Shown in pieces: positions 25,963 through 34,100 of a DNA stretch of 64,000 nt. How positions within the stretch are numbered: position 1 is the stretch's first letter; every line of letters begins with the position of its first letter. Location of the stretch: contig QEKJ01000007.1 in NCBI GenBank assembly GCA_003096535.1, forward strand, positions 1 through 64,000. Direction: 5' to 3'. The stretch comes from Agathobaculum butyriciproducens (GTDB taxonomy: Bacteria; Bacillota; Clostridia; Oscillospirales; Butyricicoccaceae). The position numbers were made by a program, and so were the translations under genes. The notes beneath the pieces are model-generated. The model made no database searches and had not been told where the DNA came from. It saw only the letters and a list, made by a program, of their open reading frames with translations.

Positions 25963-26538
25963 ATGGCAGAAGTGGAGGATAAGCGCATCCGACGAACGAA
26001 AAAGCTGCTGCGGCAGGCACTGACGCGGCTGATGCAGCAGAAGGACTTCCAGAGCATCACCGTGACCGACGTAGTGCGCGAAGCGGATATCAACCGCGGC
26101 ACATTTTATGCGCATTATCGGGACGTGTATGACCTGCGCGATAAGATCGAGACAGGGATGATCGAGGATTTCCGCGGGATGATCGCAGCCATCCGTCCGA
26201 GTGAGACGGTAACGCTCAAGCTGGTGCTCAGCCGTCTGATGGATTATCTGGAGGAGAATCGTGAGATCGTCACCGCACTGATCAAGGTCAATGCACCGGA
26301 TGGTTTCGGCAAAAAGATGATCGGCGTTATCGAGGAATGCCGCATGGAGCTGCTGCCGTACCGCAGTGTCGAGGATGCGTATGCTGCACGCTTTCTTGCG
26401 ACTGGTGTCATCGGCATGACCGAAAAGTGGATCACTGAGTCGCAGCCTATCCCGAAGACCGAGATGGTCAGCCTGATCACTAAGCTGCTGACACCGCTGA
26501 CACCGCTGGTGCCGCAGTCGGAGGCAGCGCAGAACTGA
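25963..26538 (+). CDS. TetR/AcrR-family transcriptional regulator
   Basis: 191 residues. The N-terminal helix-turn-helix is clear: KLLRQALTRLMQQKDFQSIT, VTDVVREADINRGTFYAHYR. The C-terminal ligand domain (about 70-190) resembles the TetR_C family often found in Firmicutes. It is divergent from the MMPL exporter operon 200 bp away, so it most likely represses that pump and itself; the inducer is unknown. GGAGTG lies 8 bp before the ATG. Confidence 0.92.
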   Translation: MAEVEDKRIRRTKKLLRQALTRLMQQKDFQSITVTDVVREADINRGTFYAHYRDVYDLRDKIETGMIEDFRGMIAAIRPSETVTLKLVLSRLMDYLEENREIVTALIKVNAPDGFGKKMIGVIEECRMELLPYRSVEDAYAARFLATGVIGMTEKWITESQPIPKTEMVSLITKLLTPLTPLVPQSEAAQN

Positions 26539-26568
26539 GTAAATCAGTAGGAATTTAACGGCACGAAA

Positions 26569-26594
26569 GGGAGTACCCGCAGGCGGGTACTCCC
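26569..26594 (+). terminator. Terminator hairpin, left copy, flanking element D
   Basis: GGGAGTACCCGCAGG starts a 26-bp stem-loop (GGGAGTACCC/GGGTACTCCC). An identical 26-bp hairpin lies at 26820-26845, on the other side of the 225-bp element. Confidence 0.75.
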
Positions 26595-26819
26595 TCAGTC
26601 TGTCGATAAAGTCAATCTATCGTTTTTACTTTTCGTGCGGCAGCACGCATAAAATAGAATTTGCACAGCAAATTCATAATTCCCGGGGGCGTGTACCTCG
26701 GGAATTATACAAGGGACGAAAAATTGTGCCCGCAGGGCGCGGCTTTTCGTCAAGATTCGATTGAAAGCGTGGTTTCAATCGAGAGGCTGCTCGAAAAACG
26801 GAGTTTTTCGACAGCCTCA
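26595..26819 (-). mobile_element. Multi-hairpin dispersed element, copy D
   Basis: Terminal inverted repeats TCAGTCTGTCGATAAAGTC (left) and TGAGGCTGTCGAAAAACTC (right, read inward) match at 15 of 19 positions. Inside, CGTGCGGCAGCACGCATAAA and TAGAATTTGCACAGCAAATTC match copies B and C; the central part differs and contains AATTCCCGGG.../CTCGGGAATT and TTGAAA.../TTTCAA hairpins. It is non-coding and sits between identical hairpins. Confidence 0.75.
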
Positions 26820-26845
26820 GGGAGTACCCGCAGGCGGGTACTCCC
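26820..26845 (-). terminator. Terminator hairpin, right copy, flanking element D
   Basis: Identical to the hairpin at 26569-26594. It lies 11 bp beyond the stop codon of the glycosyltransferase gene, whose transcript it would end. Confidence 0.75.
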
Positions 26846-26855
26846 TTTCACTGTA

Positions 26856-27986
26856 TTATCGTTTACGCAGGACAAATTCAGCCAGCCGTTCGGTGGCATC
26901 CGGATGGGCGATCTCGCTCATGGTTCTCCGCACGGTCTCCAGCCGCACCGGATTGCAGAACAGCTCGTACACCGCCTCGTCGATCGGGAAGTGCTTGGTA
27001 ATGAGCGCCGCCATGCCGTTGTTGACCAGAAAATCAACATTGCGCTCCTCGTGCCCGGGGATCGGATCGAACAGCAGCATCGGCAGGTTTTTCGCCAAAG
27101 CCTCGGACACGGTAAGACCGCCCGGCTTGGATACAATGCAGTCGGACGCGCTCATCATCACCTCTACGTTGTGTACAAAGCCGTAGGGATAGATCCTGCA
27201 GCTGCCCTGATAGTGTGAGGCAAACTGCTCTACATGGTAGAGCATCTTTTTGTTGTTGCCGCATACCACAAGAAACTGGAACGGCGTACCGATCTGCGAC
27301 AGGCTTTCGATGTTCTTCACATGGTCGGCGTGGCCCATGCTGCCGCCCATCAGCAGGATGGTTTTCCTATTCGGGTCAATGCCGAGCTGTGCCGCCGCGT
27401 CCTCGCGGGACAGCTTTTCGTTGAATTTCGGGTGCACCGGAATGCCGAACGGCAGGATGCGGTCCTCCGGAATGCCGCGCTGCACACAGCGGTAGGTGAG
27501 CAGTTCACTCGCAGTGACGATGTACTGCACGCGCGGCACATCCTCCCAGTACGGGTGGAGCGTATAGTCGGTAACAATGCCGATGGTCTCAATATCGGCG
27601 AGTTTTTTGCGTTTTTTCAATTCATCGACCATCTGCGCCGCAAAAACGTGCGTACAGATGATAACATCGGGCACATGGTTCGCAATGACCTTGGCAAACT
27701 TGGACGCACCGAGTGCGTTGATGATATTGATAATGCTCGGCGCAGAGTTAAAATAGCTTGCGCCGTTGTTCTCGGCCAGTTGGTAGACCAGACGGTACAG
27801 CGTCTGCATGTGTTTGGAGGAGAACAGATAGCCCTTGTCGATGGTGGTTTTGATCAGGTTGCTGATATAGGCGTAAACATCCAGTGTGTGAACTTCCGCG
27901 CCCTTGGATTCCAGCATATCGCCGATGGCCTTTGCGGTGGCATGGTGGCCAAATCCGGCGGTGACGGATAAAATCAGTACTCTCAT
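26856..27986 (-). CDS. Diacylglycerol glycosyltransferase-like protein (GT28, UgtP/MGDG synthase type)
   Basis: 376 residues. The N-terminal MGDG_synth domain starts MRVLILSVTAGFGHHATAKA, with the GFGH membrane/acceptor motif; the C-terminal GT-B domain has LLMGGSMGHADHVKNI and VSKPGGLTVSEALAKNLPML for the UDP-sugar. It would glucosylate or galactosylate diacylglycerol at the inner leaflet, giving glycolipid and lipoteichoic-acid anchors. AAGGAGAGG precedes the start. It is divergent from murC, another envelope gene. Confidence 0.93.
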   Translation of the reverse strand: MRVLILSVTAGFGHHATAKAIGDMLESKGAEVHTLDVYAYISNLIKTTIDKGYLFSSKHMQTLYRLVYQLAENNGASYFNSAPSIINIINALGASKFAKVIANHVPDVIICTHVFAAQMVDELKKRKKLADIETIGIVTDYTLHPYWEDVPRVQYIVTASELLTYRCVQRGIPEDRILPFGIPVHPKFNEKLSREDAAAQLGIDPNRKTILLMGGSMGHADHVKNIESLSQIGTPFQFLVVCGNNKKMLYHVEQFASHYQGSCRIYPYGFVHNVEVMMSASDCIVSKPGGLTVSEALAKNLPMLLFDPIPGHEERNVDFLVNNGMAALITKHFPIDEAVYELFCNPVRLETVRRTMSEIAHPDATERLAEFVLRKR

Positions 27987-28247
27987 ACAATGCCTCTCCT
28001 TATATTGCGGCGTTTGTGCTGACCAGACCGGACAGCACGCCTAAGGATATTTTATCGTAAACATGTGAAAAAATCAAACTACACTTTAGTTAAATGTATG
28101 CGGATAAGCGATATGCAGCGGTATTTCCGGTATCATATATTCCTTTTTTTCAGGTCCGGCAGGAGTTTTTCTCGGTTAGCTATTTTATTCCGGGCGATTT
28201 TGTACTATAATAAATCTGATAAACAAAAATACAGGAGGCTTAGGGAA

Positions 28248-29624
28248 ATGGCTCTGTCTATTAAGCCCTACATTGAAAATAAGGAACGCATCCACCTGAT
28301 CGGCATCGGCGGCGTATCCATGAATTCGCTTGGCGAGCTGCTGCTCAGCCGCGGTGTGCCGATTTCCGGCTCCGACCGTCTGCGTACGGATGTTACCGCA
28401 CGGTTGGAGGCTCTGGGTGCAAAGATTACCTACGAGCACAAGCCGGAGAACGTCGAGGGTGCGTCGCTCATCGTGCGCACCGCTGCTGTGCATGACGAAA
28501 ATCCGGAGATTGTCCGCGCCCATGAGCTGGGCATTCCGGTCATGGAGCGTGCCGAGGCATGGGGACACCTCATGCGCGATTATGACAACGTGGTCTGTCT
28601 GGCAGGCACGCACGGCAAGACAACTTCCACCTCGATGATGACGCTCATGACCATGGAAGCGCAGATGGACCCGACCGTTATGGTCGGCAGCAACCTGCCT
28701 GCCATCGGCGGTACGCTCCGTATCGGCGGCAAGGGCTGTTTTGTGGCTGAAAGCTGCGAATACTGCAATTCGTTCCTGCGCTTTGCACCGACCGTTGCGG
28801 TTATCCTCAATGTGGAGGAGGATCATCTCGACTTCTTCAAGGATATCAACGATATCATCCACTCGTTCCATGAGTTTGCCGAGCTGACCCCGATGAACGG
28901 TCTTGTTGTCGTCAACGGCGATGACCCGCATGCAATGCGCAGTGTGGCAGGCATCAACCGCAAGGTCCGTACCTTCGGCACGAGCGCAACCTCGGACGTT
29001 TACCCGACCGACGTGCGCGATGAGAACGGCTACTACCGCTTTACCGTTATGATAGAGGGGAAGAAATACGCTAAGGTGGCGCTGTCCGTTCCGGGTCGTC
29101 ATAACATGCTGAACGCTCTGGCGTGCTGCGCCGCTGCCGAGTTTCTCGGTGTGCCGGGTGACGCTGCCGAGCGCGGTCTGAACAAGTTCACCGGTTCGTC
29201 CCGCCGTTTCCAGCTGGTCGGCAAAATGCCGAACGGCGCAACCGTCGTAGACGATTACGCACATCATCCGAGCGAGATGAAGGCCACGCTGAACACCGCA
29301 AAGGAAATGCACTTCGACCGTATTCTGTGCGCGTTCCAGCCGCACACATATACCCGCACCAAGGCGCTGTTCCACGAGTTCGTGGAGGCGCTCAAGATGT
29401 GCGATCAGGCGGTTCTTGCTCCGATCTATGCCGCCCGCGAGAAGAATACCATCGGCATTTATTCCTCGGATATCGCCAGAGAGGTGCCGGGCGCGGTATC
29501 GTTCGACAGCTTTGACGAGATTGCGGATTATCTCCGTAAGGAGGCAGGCCCGAATGATCTGGTGCTTACTATGGGCGCCGGTAATATCAATGAAGTCGGA
29601 CCGATGCTGATTAAGAATAAGTAA
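28248..29624 (+). CDS. murC: UDP-N-acetylmuramate-L-alanine ligase
   Basis: A 458-residue Mur ligase that adds L-Ala to UDP-MurNAc in the cytoplasm. Evidence: Rossmann motif IHLIGIGGVSMNSLGELL, ATP loop AGTHGKTTSTSMMT, NVEEDHLDFF, VPGRHNMLNALA and DDYAHHPSEMKATL. AGGAGG lies 8-9 bp before the ATG at 28248; the 61 residues upstream in frame (from 28065) cross the probable promoter region and are rejected. It is monocistronic with a strong terminator. Confidence 0.97.
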   Translation: MALSIKPYIENKERIHLIGIGGVSMNSLGELLLSRGVPISGSDRLRTDVTARLEALGAKITYEHKPENVEGASLIVRTAAVHDENPEIVRAHELGIPVMERAEAWGHLMRDYDNVVCLAGTHGKTTSTSMMTLMTMEAQMDPTVMVGSNLPAIGGTLRIGGKGCFVAESCEYCNSFLRFAPTVAVILNVEEDHLDFFKDINDIIHSFHEFAELTPMNGLVVVNGDDPHAMRSVAGINRKVRTFGTSATSDVYPTDVRDENGYYRFTVMIEGKKYAKVALSVPGRHNMLNALACCAAAEFLGVPGDAAERGLNKFTGSSRRFQLVGKMPNGATVVDDYAHHPSEMKATLNTAKEMHFDRILCAFQPHTYTRTKALFHEFVEALKMCDQAVLAPIYAAREKNTIGIYSSDIAREVPGAVSFDSFDEIADYLRKEAGPNDLVLTMGAGNINEVGPMLIKNK

Positions 29625-29634
29625 ACAGATAACG

Positions 29635-29666
29635 AGAAAACCCGCTTTCGAGCGGGTTTTCTTTTG
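29635..29666 (+). terminator. Rho-independent terminator after murC
   Basis: GAAAACCCGCT-TTCG-AGCGGGTTTTC followed by TTTTG. Confidence 0.92.
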
Positions 29667-29669
29667 CTA

Positions 29670-29703
29670 AATTGAGAATTGAAAATGGAAAATGGAGAAT
29701 TGA
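29670..29703 (+). repeat. A-rich dispersed repeat before element R1
   Basis: Tandem variants of GAGAATTGAAAATGG just after the murC terminator, leading into the R1 region as the same repeat does before R3. Confidence 0.7.
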
Positions 29704-29768
29704 CATGGCGGTTATACAATGCGCAGATGGGCTACAAACGGTGCGCCGAGGTCGCACCCCAGGGCACT

Positions 29769-30085
29769 TTCTCTTGCCCTTCGGGCAATTCACCTTGCCG
29801 CACCCTGCGGTAAAGATTATTGATAATCGTAATCCGTAGGAACTGTCTATAACAACGCGTAAAAGAGTTGCGCGACACAGATGTGTCGCGCCTGCGGAGA
29901 GTAACCGATATGTGTAGCAGTAAGCTGTCTATGAACTGCGAATATTTCACGAAACAAACGTAAGAGTAACCCGACTGTCGTTCTCCTTTTCGGAGCGGTT
30001 GCCGGTCTCTGGTCTGCGTCAGGCTAAGAAATAAAGGAAACGGGATTCACAAGGGTGGAAACCTTGGTGTCCATCCTTGTGCCCA
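29769..30085 (+). repeat. Structured dispersed element R1 (possible non-coding RNA)
   Basis: It starts at CTCTTGCCCTTCGGGCAATT and contains AACCCGACTGTCGTTC, GCCGGTCTCTGGTCTGCGTC and a terminal hairpin at 30048-30081: CACAAGGGTGGA, loop AACCTTGGTG, TCCATCCTTGTG. R1 has about 90 extra bases after the first hairpin (about 29807-29890) compared with R2. It is non-coding and fills most of the 632-bp gap between murC and the cytidylate-kinase-like gene. Homologues lie at 34811 and 39836. The sense strand is not known. Confidence 0.7.
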
Positions 30086-30170
30086 CCGCCGTGGGTGCGG
30101 CGACGTTCCCGCCGCCTGCAGGCAGCAATTCCAACCCGATTTACAGAATGAAAAAAATTTTGAATCCCAC

Positions 30171-30199
30171 TTGACAAAAACGCATAAATGGTTCATACT
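30171..30199 (+). promoter_or_regulatory. Promoter of the cytidylate-kinase-like gene
   Basis: TTGACA (30171-30176), a 17-bp spacer and CATACT (30194-30199), 57 bp before the ATG at 30256. Confidence 0.65.
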
Positions 30200-30255
30200 A
30201 CAAATATAGAGAATTGTACAATTTGTATAATTCCGGTTGGTAAGGAGGGTGCGTT

Positions 30256-30867
30256 ATGAATAACAACTTGATTATTACTATTGGTCGTGAATATGGTACC
30301 GGTGGTCGTGAGATCGGTCAGAAACTGGCGCTCCGTCTGGGCGTTCCGTTCTATGACCGGGAACTGATTACCCGTGCGGCTAAAAAGACCGGATTTGACG
30401 AAAAGCTGTTCGAGCAGCTCGACAAGCGTGCCACCAACAGCTTCCTGTACTCGCTGACGATGTTCGGTTCGGTTGGTCTGAACGGCATGAGCCTGACCGA
30501 TCAGCTGTATCTGGCTCAGTCCAATATCATCCGCGAGATGGCAGAGGATTCCTCGTGTGTTATTGTCGGCCGCTGTGCAGACCATGTACTGCGTGACTTC
30601 CCGAATAAGTTCGATTTCTTCATCCATGGCTCGATTGAGGACCGTGTAAAGCGCGTTCAGACCTGCGGTGATTACGTCATCGAGGGTAAGACGCCCGAGG
30701 CTGCTCTCGAAAAGATGGATAAGCAGCGTTCTACCTATTACAATTACTATACCGGCAAGGTATGGGGCAAGTGCGACCATTACGACCTCTGCATTAACGC
30801 AGGCCGTCTGGGTGTTGAATATTCCACCGATATTATTCTGGAGTACATCAATCGCTTGAAGAAGTAA
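30256..30867 (+). CDS. Cytidylate kinase-like family protein
   Basis: 203 residues with a P-loop-like start IITIGREYGTGGREIGQKLA and FYDRELITRAAKKTGF, then VIVGRCADHVLRDF; this is the cytidylate-kinase-like (PF13189) family common in Clostridia. The glycine loop GREYGTGGREIG replaces the classic GxxGxGKS, with Arg/Glu where Lys/Ser stand. It may phosphorylate CMP or another nucleotide, but the family's true substrate is not established. AAGGAGGG precedes the ATG. It is monocistronic with its own promoter and terminator. Confidence 0.9.
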   Translation: MNNNLIITIGREYGTGGREIGQKLALRLGVPFYDRELITRAAKKTGFDEKLFEQLDKRATNSFLYSLTMFGSVGLNGMSLTDQLYLAQSNIIREMAEDSSCVIVGRCADHVLRDFPNKFDFFIHGSIEDRVKRVQTCGDYVIEGKTPEAALEKMDKQRSTYYNYYTGKVWGKCDHYDLCINAGRLGVEYSTDIILEYINRLKK

Positions 30868-30901
30868 CTGCTATATAGGGAAAAGAGAAAAGAGAGAGTG
30901 C

Positions 30902-30938
30902 GGAAAGGTCGTCCCTTGCGGACGGCCTTTCGCATTTT
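30902..30938 (+). terminator. Rho-independent terminator after the cytidylate-kinase-like gene
   Basis: GAAAGGTCGTCC and GGACGGCCTTTC with one G-U pair, followed by GCATTTTTG. Confidence 0.85.
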
Positions 30939-30965
30939 TGCAGATAAGAGGATAGGAGAAAGACG

Positions 30966-31346
30966 ATGAAAATACGAAAGATTATTGTTGCGTTAGCTGC
31001 AGTTCTCGTACCATTTCTGGTGTTTCGTGTGGGATCGGGATTGACCGAGCAGCAGAATGTCACACTGCGCGATTACACGGTTTCCGAGAATGAGAAAACG
31101 CTGACACTCCATGCAGCTGTCTTTCCGCCGATTGAGGATATCCGGGATTATAAGGACGAGCCGAAGAACGGCGAACATTATCTCACGTTTTACAACGCAT
31201 TCGGCAGTGCAAACACGATGAGTGCGGGATACACCGTTGTCCTGCCGATTGAGGATACGGATAAGGCGGTTTATTTTAATGATGCCGACGGCTTCCATCT
31301 GGTTCTGCAGAAGAATGAACTGACCGGTGAGTGGGTACGACCGTAA
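30966..31346 (+). CDS. Hypothetical membrane-anchored or secreted protein
   Basis: 126 residues. An N-terminal hydrophobic segment (about 6-20, IIVALAAVLVPFLVF) works as a signal or anchor; the rest is a small beta-rich extracytoplasmic domain with no cysteine pair and no known motif (VTLRDYTVSENEKTLTLHAA, YTVVLPIEDTDKAVYF). GGAGAAAGACG precedes the ATG. It stands just before the lipoprotein pair on the same strand and may share their transcript. I do not recognise the family. Confidence 0.65.
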   Translation: MKIRKIIVALAAVLVPFLVFRVGSGLTEQQNVTLRDYTVSENEKTLTLHAAVFPPIEDIRDYKDEPKNGEHYLTFYNAFGSANTMSAGYTVVLPIEDTDKAVYFNDADGFHLVLQKNELTGEWVRP

Positions 31347-31410
31347 ATTTCCGCAGAACAGGGAACCAAACCGCCCCGATTTCGTCTAACCGAACAAAGG
31401 AGGAATCGCT

Positions 31411-32031
31411 ATGAAAAAATTGCTTGCAGGAACACTCACAGCGGCGTTTGCACTCGGATTGACTGCCTGCGGACAGCAGGAGGAGTGCTCTGCCAAACCC
31501 GTCATCTACCTCTATCCAGAGCAGGAAACGACGGTTTCCGTATCGCTGGATTACGCGGGCACGCTCACCGCGACCTATCCGGCGTATGAGGACGGCTGGC
31601 GCGTCACCGCCGAACCGGACGGCACGCTGTACGATGAGAACGGCGACGAATACTCCTACCTGTTCTGGGAGGGCGAGAACAACACCGACTACGACTTCTC
31701 CACAGGCTTTTGCGTCGCCGGAGCGGACACGGCGGATTTTCTCCGCGAAAAACTGGCCGAGATCGGCCTGACACCGCGCGAGTACAACGAGTTCATCGTG
31801 TACTGGCTGCCGAAAATGCAGGATAACCCGTACAACCTTATTTCGTTCCAGTCCGAGGCGTACACAGATGCCGCCAAGCTGGATATCGACCCGACACCGG
31901 ACAGCGTTCTCCGCGTATTCATGGCGTGGAAACCGCTGGGCAGGCCGCAGACCATTGAGCCGCAGACATTCGCATCGTTTGAGCGCAACGGCTTCGCTGT
32001 CGTTGAATGGGGCGGCTGCGAGGTGAAGTAA
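31411..32031 (+). CDS. Lipoprotein, first of a tandem duplicate pair
   Basis: 206 residues with a lipoprotein signal peptide; the lipobox LTAC sets the lipidated Cys at about 20. The mature part begins after a short Gln/Glu linker with KPVIYLYPEQETTVSVSLDY, then GTLTATYPAYEDGW, EPDGTLYDENGDEYSYLFWE and FVIYW-type strands. I know this domain as a recurrent uncharacterised extracellular family, without a function. It is about 95% identical to the next gene, and most differences lie in the signal peptide and linker. GGAGG precedes the start. Confidence 0.8.
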   Translation: MKKLLAGTLTAAFALGLTACGQQEECSAKPVIYLYPEQETTVSVSLDYAGTLTATYPAYEDGWRVTAEPDGTLYDENGDEYSYLFWEGENNTDYDFSTGFCVAGADTADFLREKLAEIGLTPREYNEFIVYWLPKMQDNPYNLISFQSEAYTDAAKLDIDPTPDSVLRVFMAWKPLGRPQTIEPQTFASFERNGFAVVEWGGCEVK

Positions 32032-32043
32032 GGAGGGAACGGC

Positions 32044-32664
32044 ATGAAACGATTGTTTGCGGGAACGCTCACAGCCATGCTGGCACTGAGCTTGACTGCC
32101 TGCGGTCAACAGGAACAGGGCGATGCCAAACCCGTTATCTACCTCTATCCTGAGCAGGAAACGACGGTTTCCGTGTCGCTGGACTACGCGGGCACGCTCA
32201 CCGCGACGTATCCGGCCTACGAGAACGGCTGGACTGTCACCGCCGAGCCGGACGGCACGCTGTACGATGAGAACGGCGACGAATACTCCTACCTGTTCTG
32301 GGAGGGCGAGAATAACACCGACTACGACTTCTCCAAGGGCTTCTGCGTCGCTGGAGCGGACACGGCGGATTTTCTCCGCGAAAAACTGGCCGAGATCGGC
32401 TTGACCCCGCGCGAGTACAATGAATTCATCGTGTACTGGCTGCCGAAAATGCAGGATAACCCGTATAACCTCATTTCGTTCCAGTCCGAGGCGTACACAG
32501 ATGCCGCCAAGCTGGACATTGACCCGACACCGGACAGCGTTCTCCGCGTATTCATGGCGTGGAAGCCGCTGCACAGGGCGCAGACCATTGAGCCACAGAC
32601 ATTCGCATCGTTTGAGCGCAACGGCTTCACTGTCGTTGAATGGGGCGGCTGCGAGGTGAAGTAA
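32044..32664 (+). CDS. Lipoprotein, second of a tandem duplicate pair
   Basis: 206 residues, the same length as its neighbour 12 bp upstream, with lipobox LTAC and the same domain. Differences are concentrated at the N-terminus (MKRLFAGTLTAMLALSL versus MKKLLAGTLTAAFALGL; EQGDA versus EECSA) and at scattered sites such as LHRAQ versus LGRPQ. Long nucleotide stretches are unchanged, including silent sites, so the duplication is recent or gene conversion keeps it homogeneous. AAGGAGG precedes the start. The pair ends at a terminator. Confidence 0.8.
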   Translation: MKRLFAGTLTAMLALSLTACGQQEQGDAKPVIYLYPEQETTVSVSLDYAGTLTATYPAYENGWTVTAEPDGTLYDENGDEYSYLFWEGENNTDYDFSKGFCVAGADTADFLREKLAEIGLTPREYNEFIVYWLPKMQDNPYNLISFQSEAYTDAAKLDIDPTPDSVLRVFMAWKPLHRAQTIEPQTFASFERNGFTVVEWGGCEVK

Positions 32665-32669
32665 GCACA

Positions 32670-32701
32670 AAAAAACCGCCGAAATTTCGGCGGTTTTTCT
32701 T
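32670..32701 (+). terminator. Rho-independent terminator after the lipoprotein pair
   Basis: AAAAACCGCCGAAATTTCGGCGGTTTTT: an 8-bp GC core plus A/T arms. It can act in both directions and also ends the converging niaX. Confidence 0.9.
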
Positions 32702-32710
32702 TTAAGGGAT

Positions 32711-33274
32711 TTAATCCTGCGAGGTACGCAGCTGCGGCATTGAAGTGCACAGCGGCTTCCAAACCAGGATGGAAATAGAGTAGTCCAGCATGGAGTGAAT
32801 GACCGTGCCGAGACCAACCAGCAGAACAACGCTTGCAACAAAGCCGTTTGCGAGCTGCTCAGCAGTGAACAGCGCACCGGATATAAAGAACGGCGTAACG
32901 ATGATCATCTCGGCGGCAGCGTGCAGCAGTGCAATAATGAAGTTGAATACGATGCTTGCAACCGGACGGTTGATGATATCCGGATTGCGCTTGAGATAGG
33001 CTGCACCGATGAACGCGAACACGATATGGGACGCCGCACGCAGTGCAATGATTGCCGGCGTGGTAAGAAAGAAGCCAATGGTTGTGCCGATGCAGACCGC
33101 TACGGCAACCGCCGGAGAGATGAACATGCCGAGGAATACGGCAACGTGGCTTGCCAGCGTGAAGGACATCGGGCCAAGTACGATACGCGGCATAAACATC
33201 GGGACAACAATGCCAATGGCACAAAGAATACCGGCCAGCACCATGTGGTACAGCTTGTTTTTCGTCATAGTCAT
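32711..33274 (-). CDS. niaX: Niacin ECF transporter S component (NiaX-like)
   Basis: 187 residues, about six transmembrane helices. ILCAIGIVVPMFMPRIVLGP followed by SFTLASHVAVFLGMFISP matches the pattern of NiaX S components, and a NiaR-type repressor gene lies 830 bp away. It would bind nicotinate or nicotinamide and use a shared EcfA/A'/T module not present here. A second ATG two codons downstream is possible. Its promoter overlaps a candidate NiaR operator. The substrate rests on family resemblance and context. Confidence 0.78.
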   Translation of the reverse strand: MTMTKNKLYHMVLAGILCAIGIVVPMFMPRIVLGPMSFTLASHVAVFLGMFISPAVAVAVCIGTTIGFFLTTPAIIALRAASHIVFAFIGAAYLKRNPDIINRPVASIVFNFIIALLHAAAEMIIVTPFFISGALFTAEQLANGFVASVVLLVGLGTVIHSMLDYSISILVWKPLCTSMPQLRTSQD

Positions 33275-33320
33275 AAGTGATACAATTCCTTTCCGATCCC
33301 TTTATTTGTGAACAGATAGA

Positions 33321-33358
33321 AGTATACAACATGAAACAACACCTGTCAAGACACCTTG
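33321..33358 (-). promoter_or_regulatory. niaX promoter with overlapping candidate NiaR operator
   Basis: On the minus strand TTGACA (33344-33349), a 17-bp spacer and TATACT (33321-33326). The -35 hexamer is half of a palindrome TGTC-AA-GACA (33344-33353) in the context ACACCTGTCAAGACACCTTG. A repressor bound there would block RNA polymerase. NiaR as the ligand is inferred from the niaR gene nearby. Confidence 0.65.
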
Positions 33359-33442
33359 TTCATAAAAAGTTTGGTTGCCTGCAAAAACAGGTTGTGATAT
33401 AGTAAGGGCAGACAAGCAGCAAGGTCAGAAAGGAAGACAGGC

Positions 33443-33823
33443 ATGATCTCGATTGACCGATTTGAAGAAATTTTATCCGATCTTGCGGAGGAGATTCCGC
33501 AGTCGTTTTACGAGGAGCTGAACGGCGGTATCGTCGTGGAACCCGGCTATCTTCTGCACCCGGAGGACCGCAACGGAACGCTGTATGTGATGGGGCAGTA
33601 CCGCATTGATCCGGCGATGGGCAAGTATATTATAATGTACTACGGCTCGTTCAAGCGGGCGTACCGCCATTTGAATGAGGACGAGCTGACCGAAGAAATG
33701 CGAAAAGTCCTGCGGCATGAATTCCGCCACCACGTTGAAGGACGAGCCGGTGTGCGTGATCTGGAGGTATGGGACGCGGAGCAGATCGCCATGTATAAGG
33801 AACAGCAGGCGGAAAATGAGTAA
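33443..33823 (+). CDS. Metallopeptidase-family (zincin-like) protein
   Basis: 126 residues, cytoplasmic. The motif LRHEFRHHVEG contains HExxH (HEFRH), the zinc site of the PF06262 'zincin_1' family; YVMGQYRIDPAMGKYIIMYY forms the edge strands. These short proteins lack a substantial substrate lobe, and their targets are unknown. AAGGAAGACAGGC precedes the ATG. A terminator hairpin lies 6 bp after the stop codon. Confidence 0.85.
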   Translation: MISIDRFEEILSDLAEEIPQSFYEELNGGIVVEPGYLLHPEDRNGTLYVMGQYRIDPAMGKYIIMYYGSFKRAYRHLNEDELTEEMRKVLRHEFRHHVEGRAGVRDLEVWDAEQIAMYKEQQAENE

Positions 33824-33828
33824 AAGAA

Positions 33829-33862
33829 AACCACCCGAACGAAACCTGTCGTTCGGGTGGTT
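33829..33862 (+). terminator. Terminator hairpin, left copy, flanking element B
   Basis: AACCACCCGAACGA pairs with TCGTTCGGGTGGTT. Nearly the same hairpin recurs at 34065-34100 beyond the element. Confidence 0.8.
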
Positions 33863-34064
33863 GCGGCTGTCGCGAAACTACAGTTTCGCCGACAAGCAGG
33901 AACGGACCGCAGGCCGTTCCAAAGTCGTCCGAAAGTTCCTCCAGAAGTGTAAAAAGCCAGATACATGCTCCGGCTTTTTACGAATTTGCACAGCAAATTC
34001 TATTTCATGCGCGCTGCCGCGCGGCAGCGTCAGCATCGCGAAAACGGACTTTATTGATAGACTG
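33863..34064 (+). mobile_element. Multi-hairpin dispersed element, copy B
   Basis: The left end GCGGCTGTCGCGAAACTAC and the right end, read inward as TCAGTCTATCAATAAAGTC, match the ends of copies C and D. Internal stem-loops: CGAAACTACAGTTTCG, GGAACGGACCGCAGG/CCGTTCC, AAAAAGCC...GGCTTTTT, GAATTTGCACAGCAAATTC and CGCGCTGCCGCGCG. It is non-coding and lies between two copies of the same terminator. Confidence 0.78.
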
Positions 34065-34100
34065 AACCACCCGAACGAAATCTATCGTTCGGGTGATTTT
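34065..34100. terminator. Terminator hairpin, right copy, flanking element B
   Basis: AACCACCCGAACGA with TCGTTCGGGTGATT, then a T-tract on the plus strand. It differs from the left copy at the loop and last base pair. It directly abuts the niaR stop codon at 34101. Confidence 0.75.

Noticed and set aside
29769..30085. Element R1 as an insertion sequence or HEARO/IscB locus
   Set aside because: No IscB, TnpB or transposase frame lies beside any copy, and I cannot match the primary sequence to a known guide RNA from memory. It is kept as an unnamed structured repeat.
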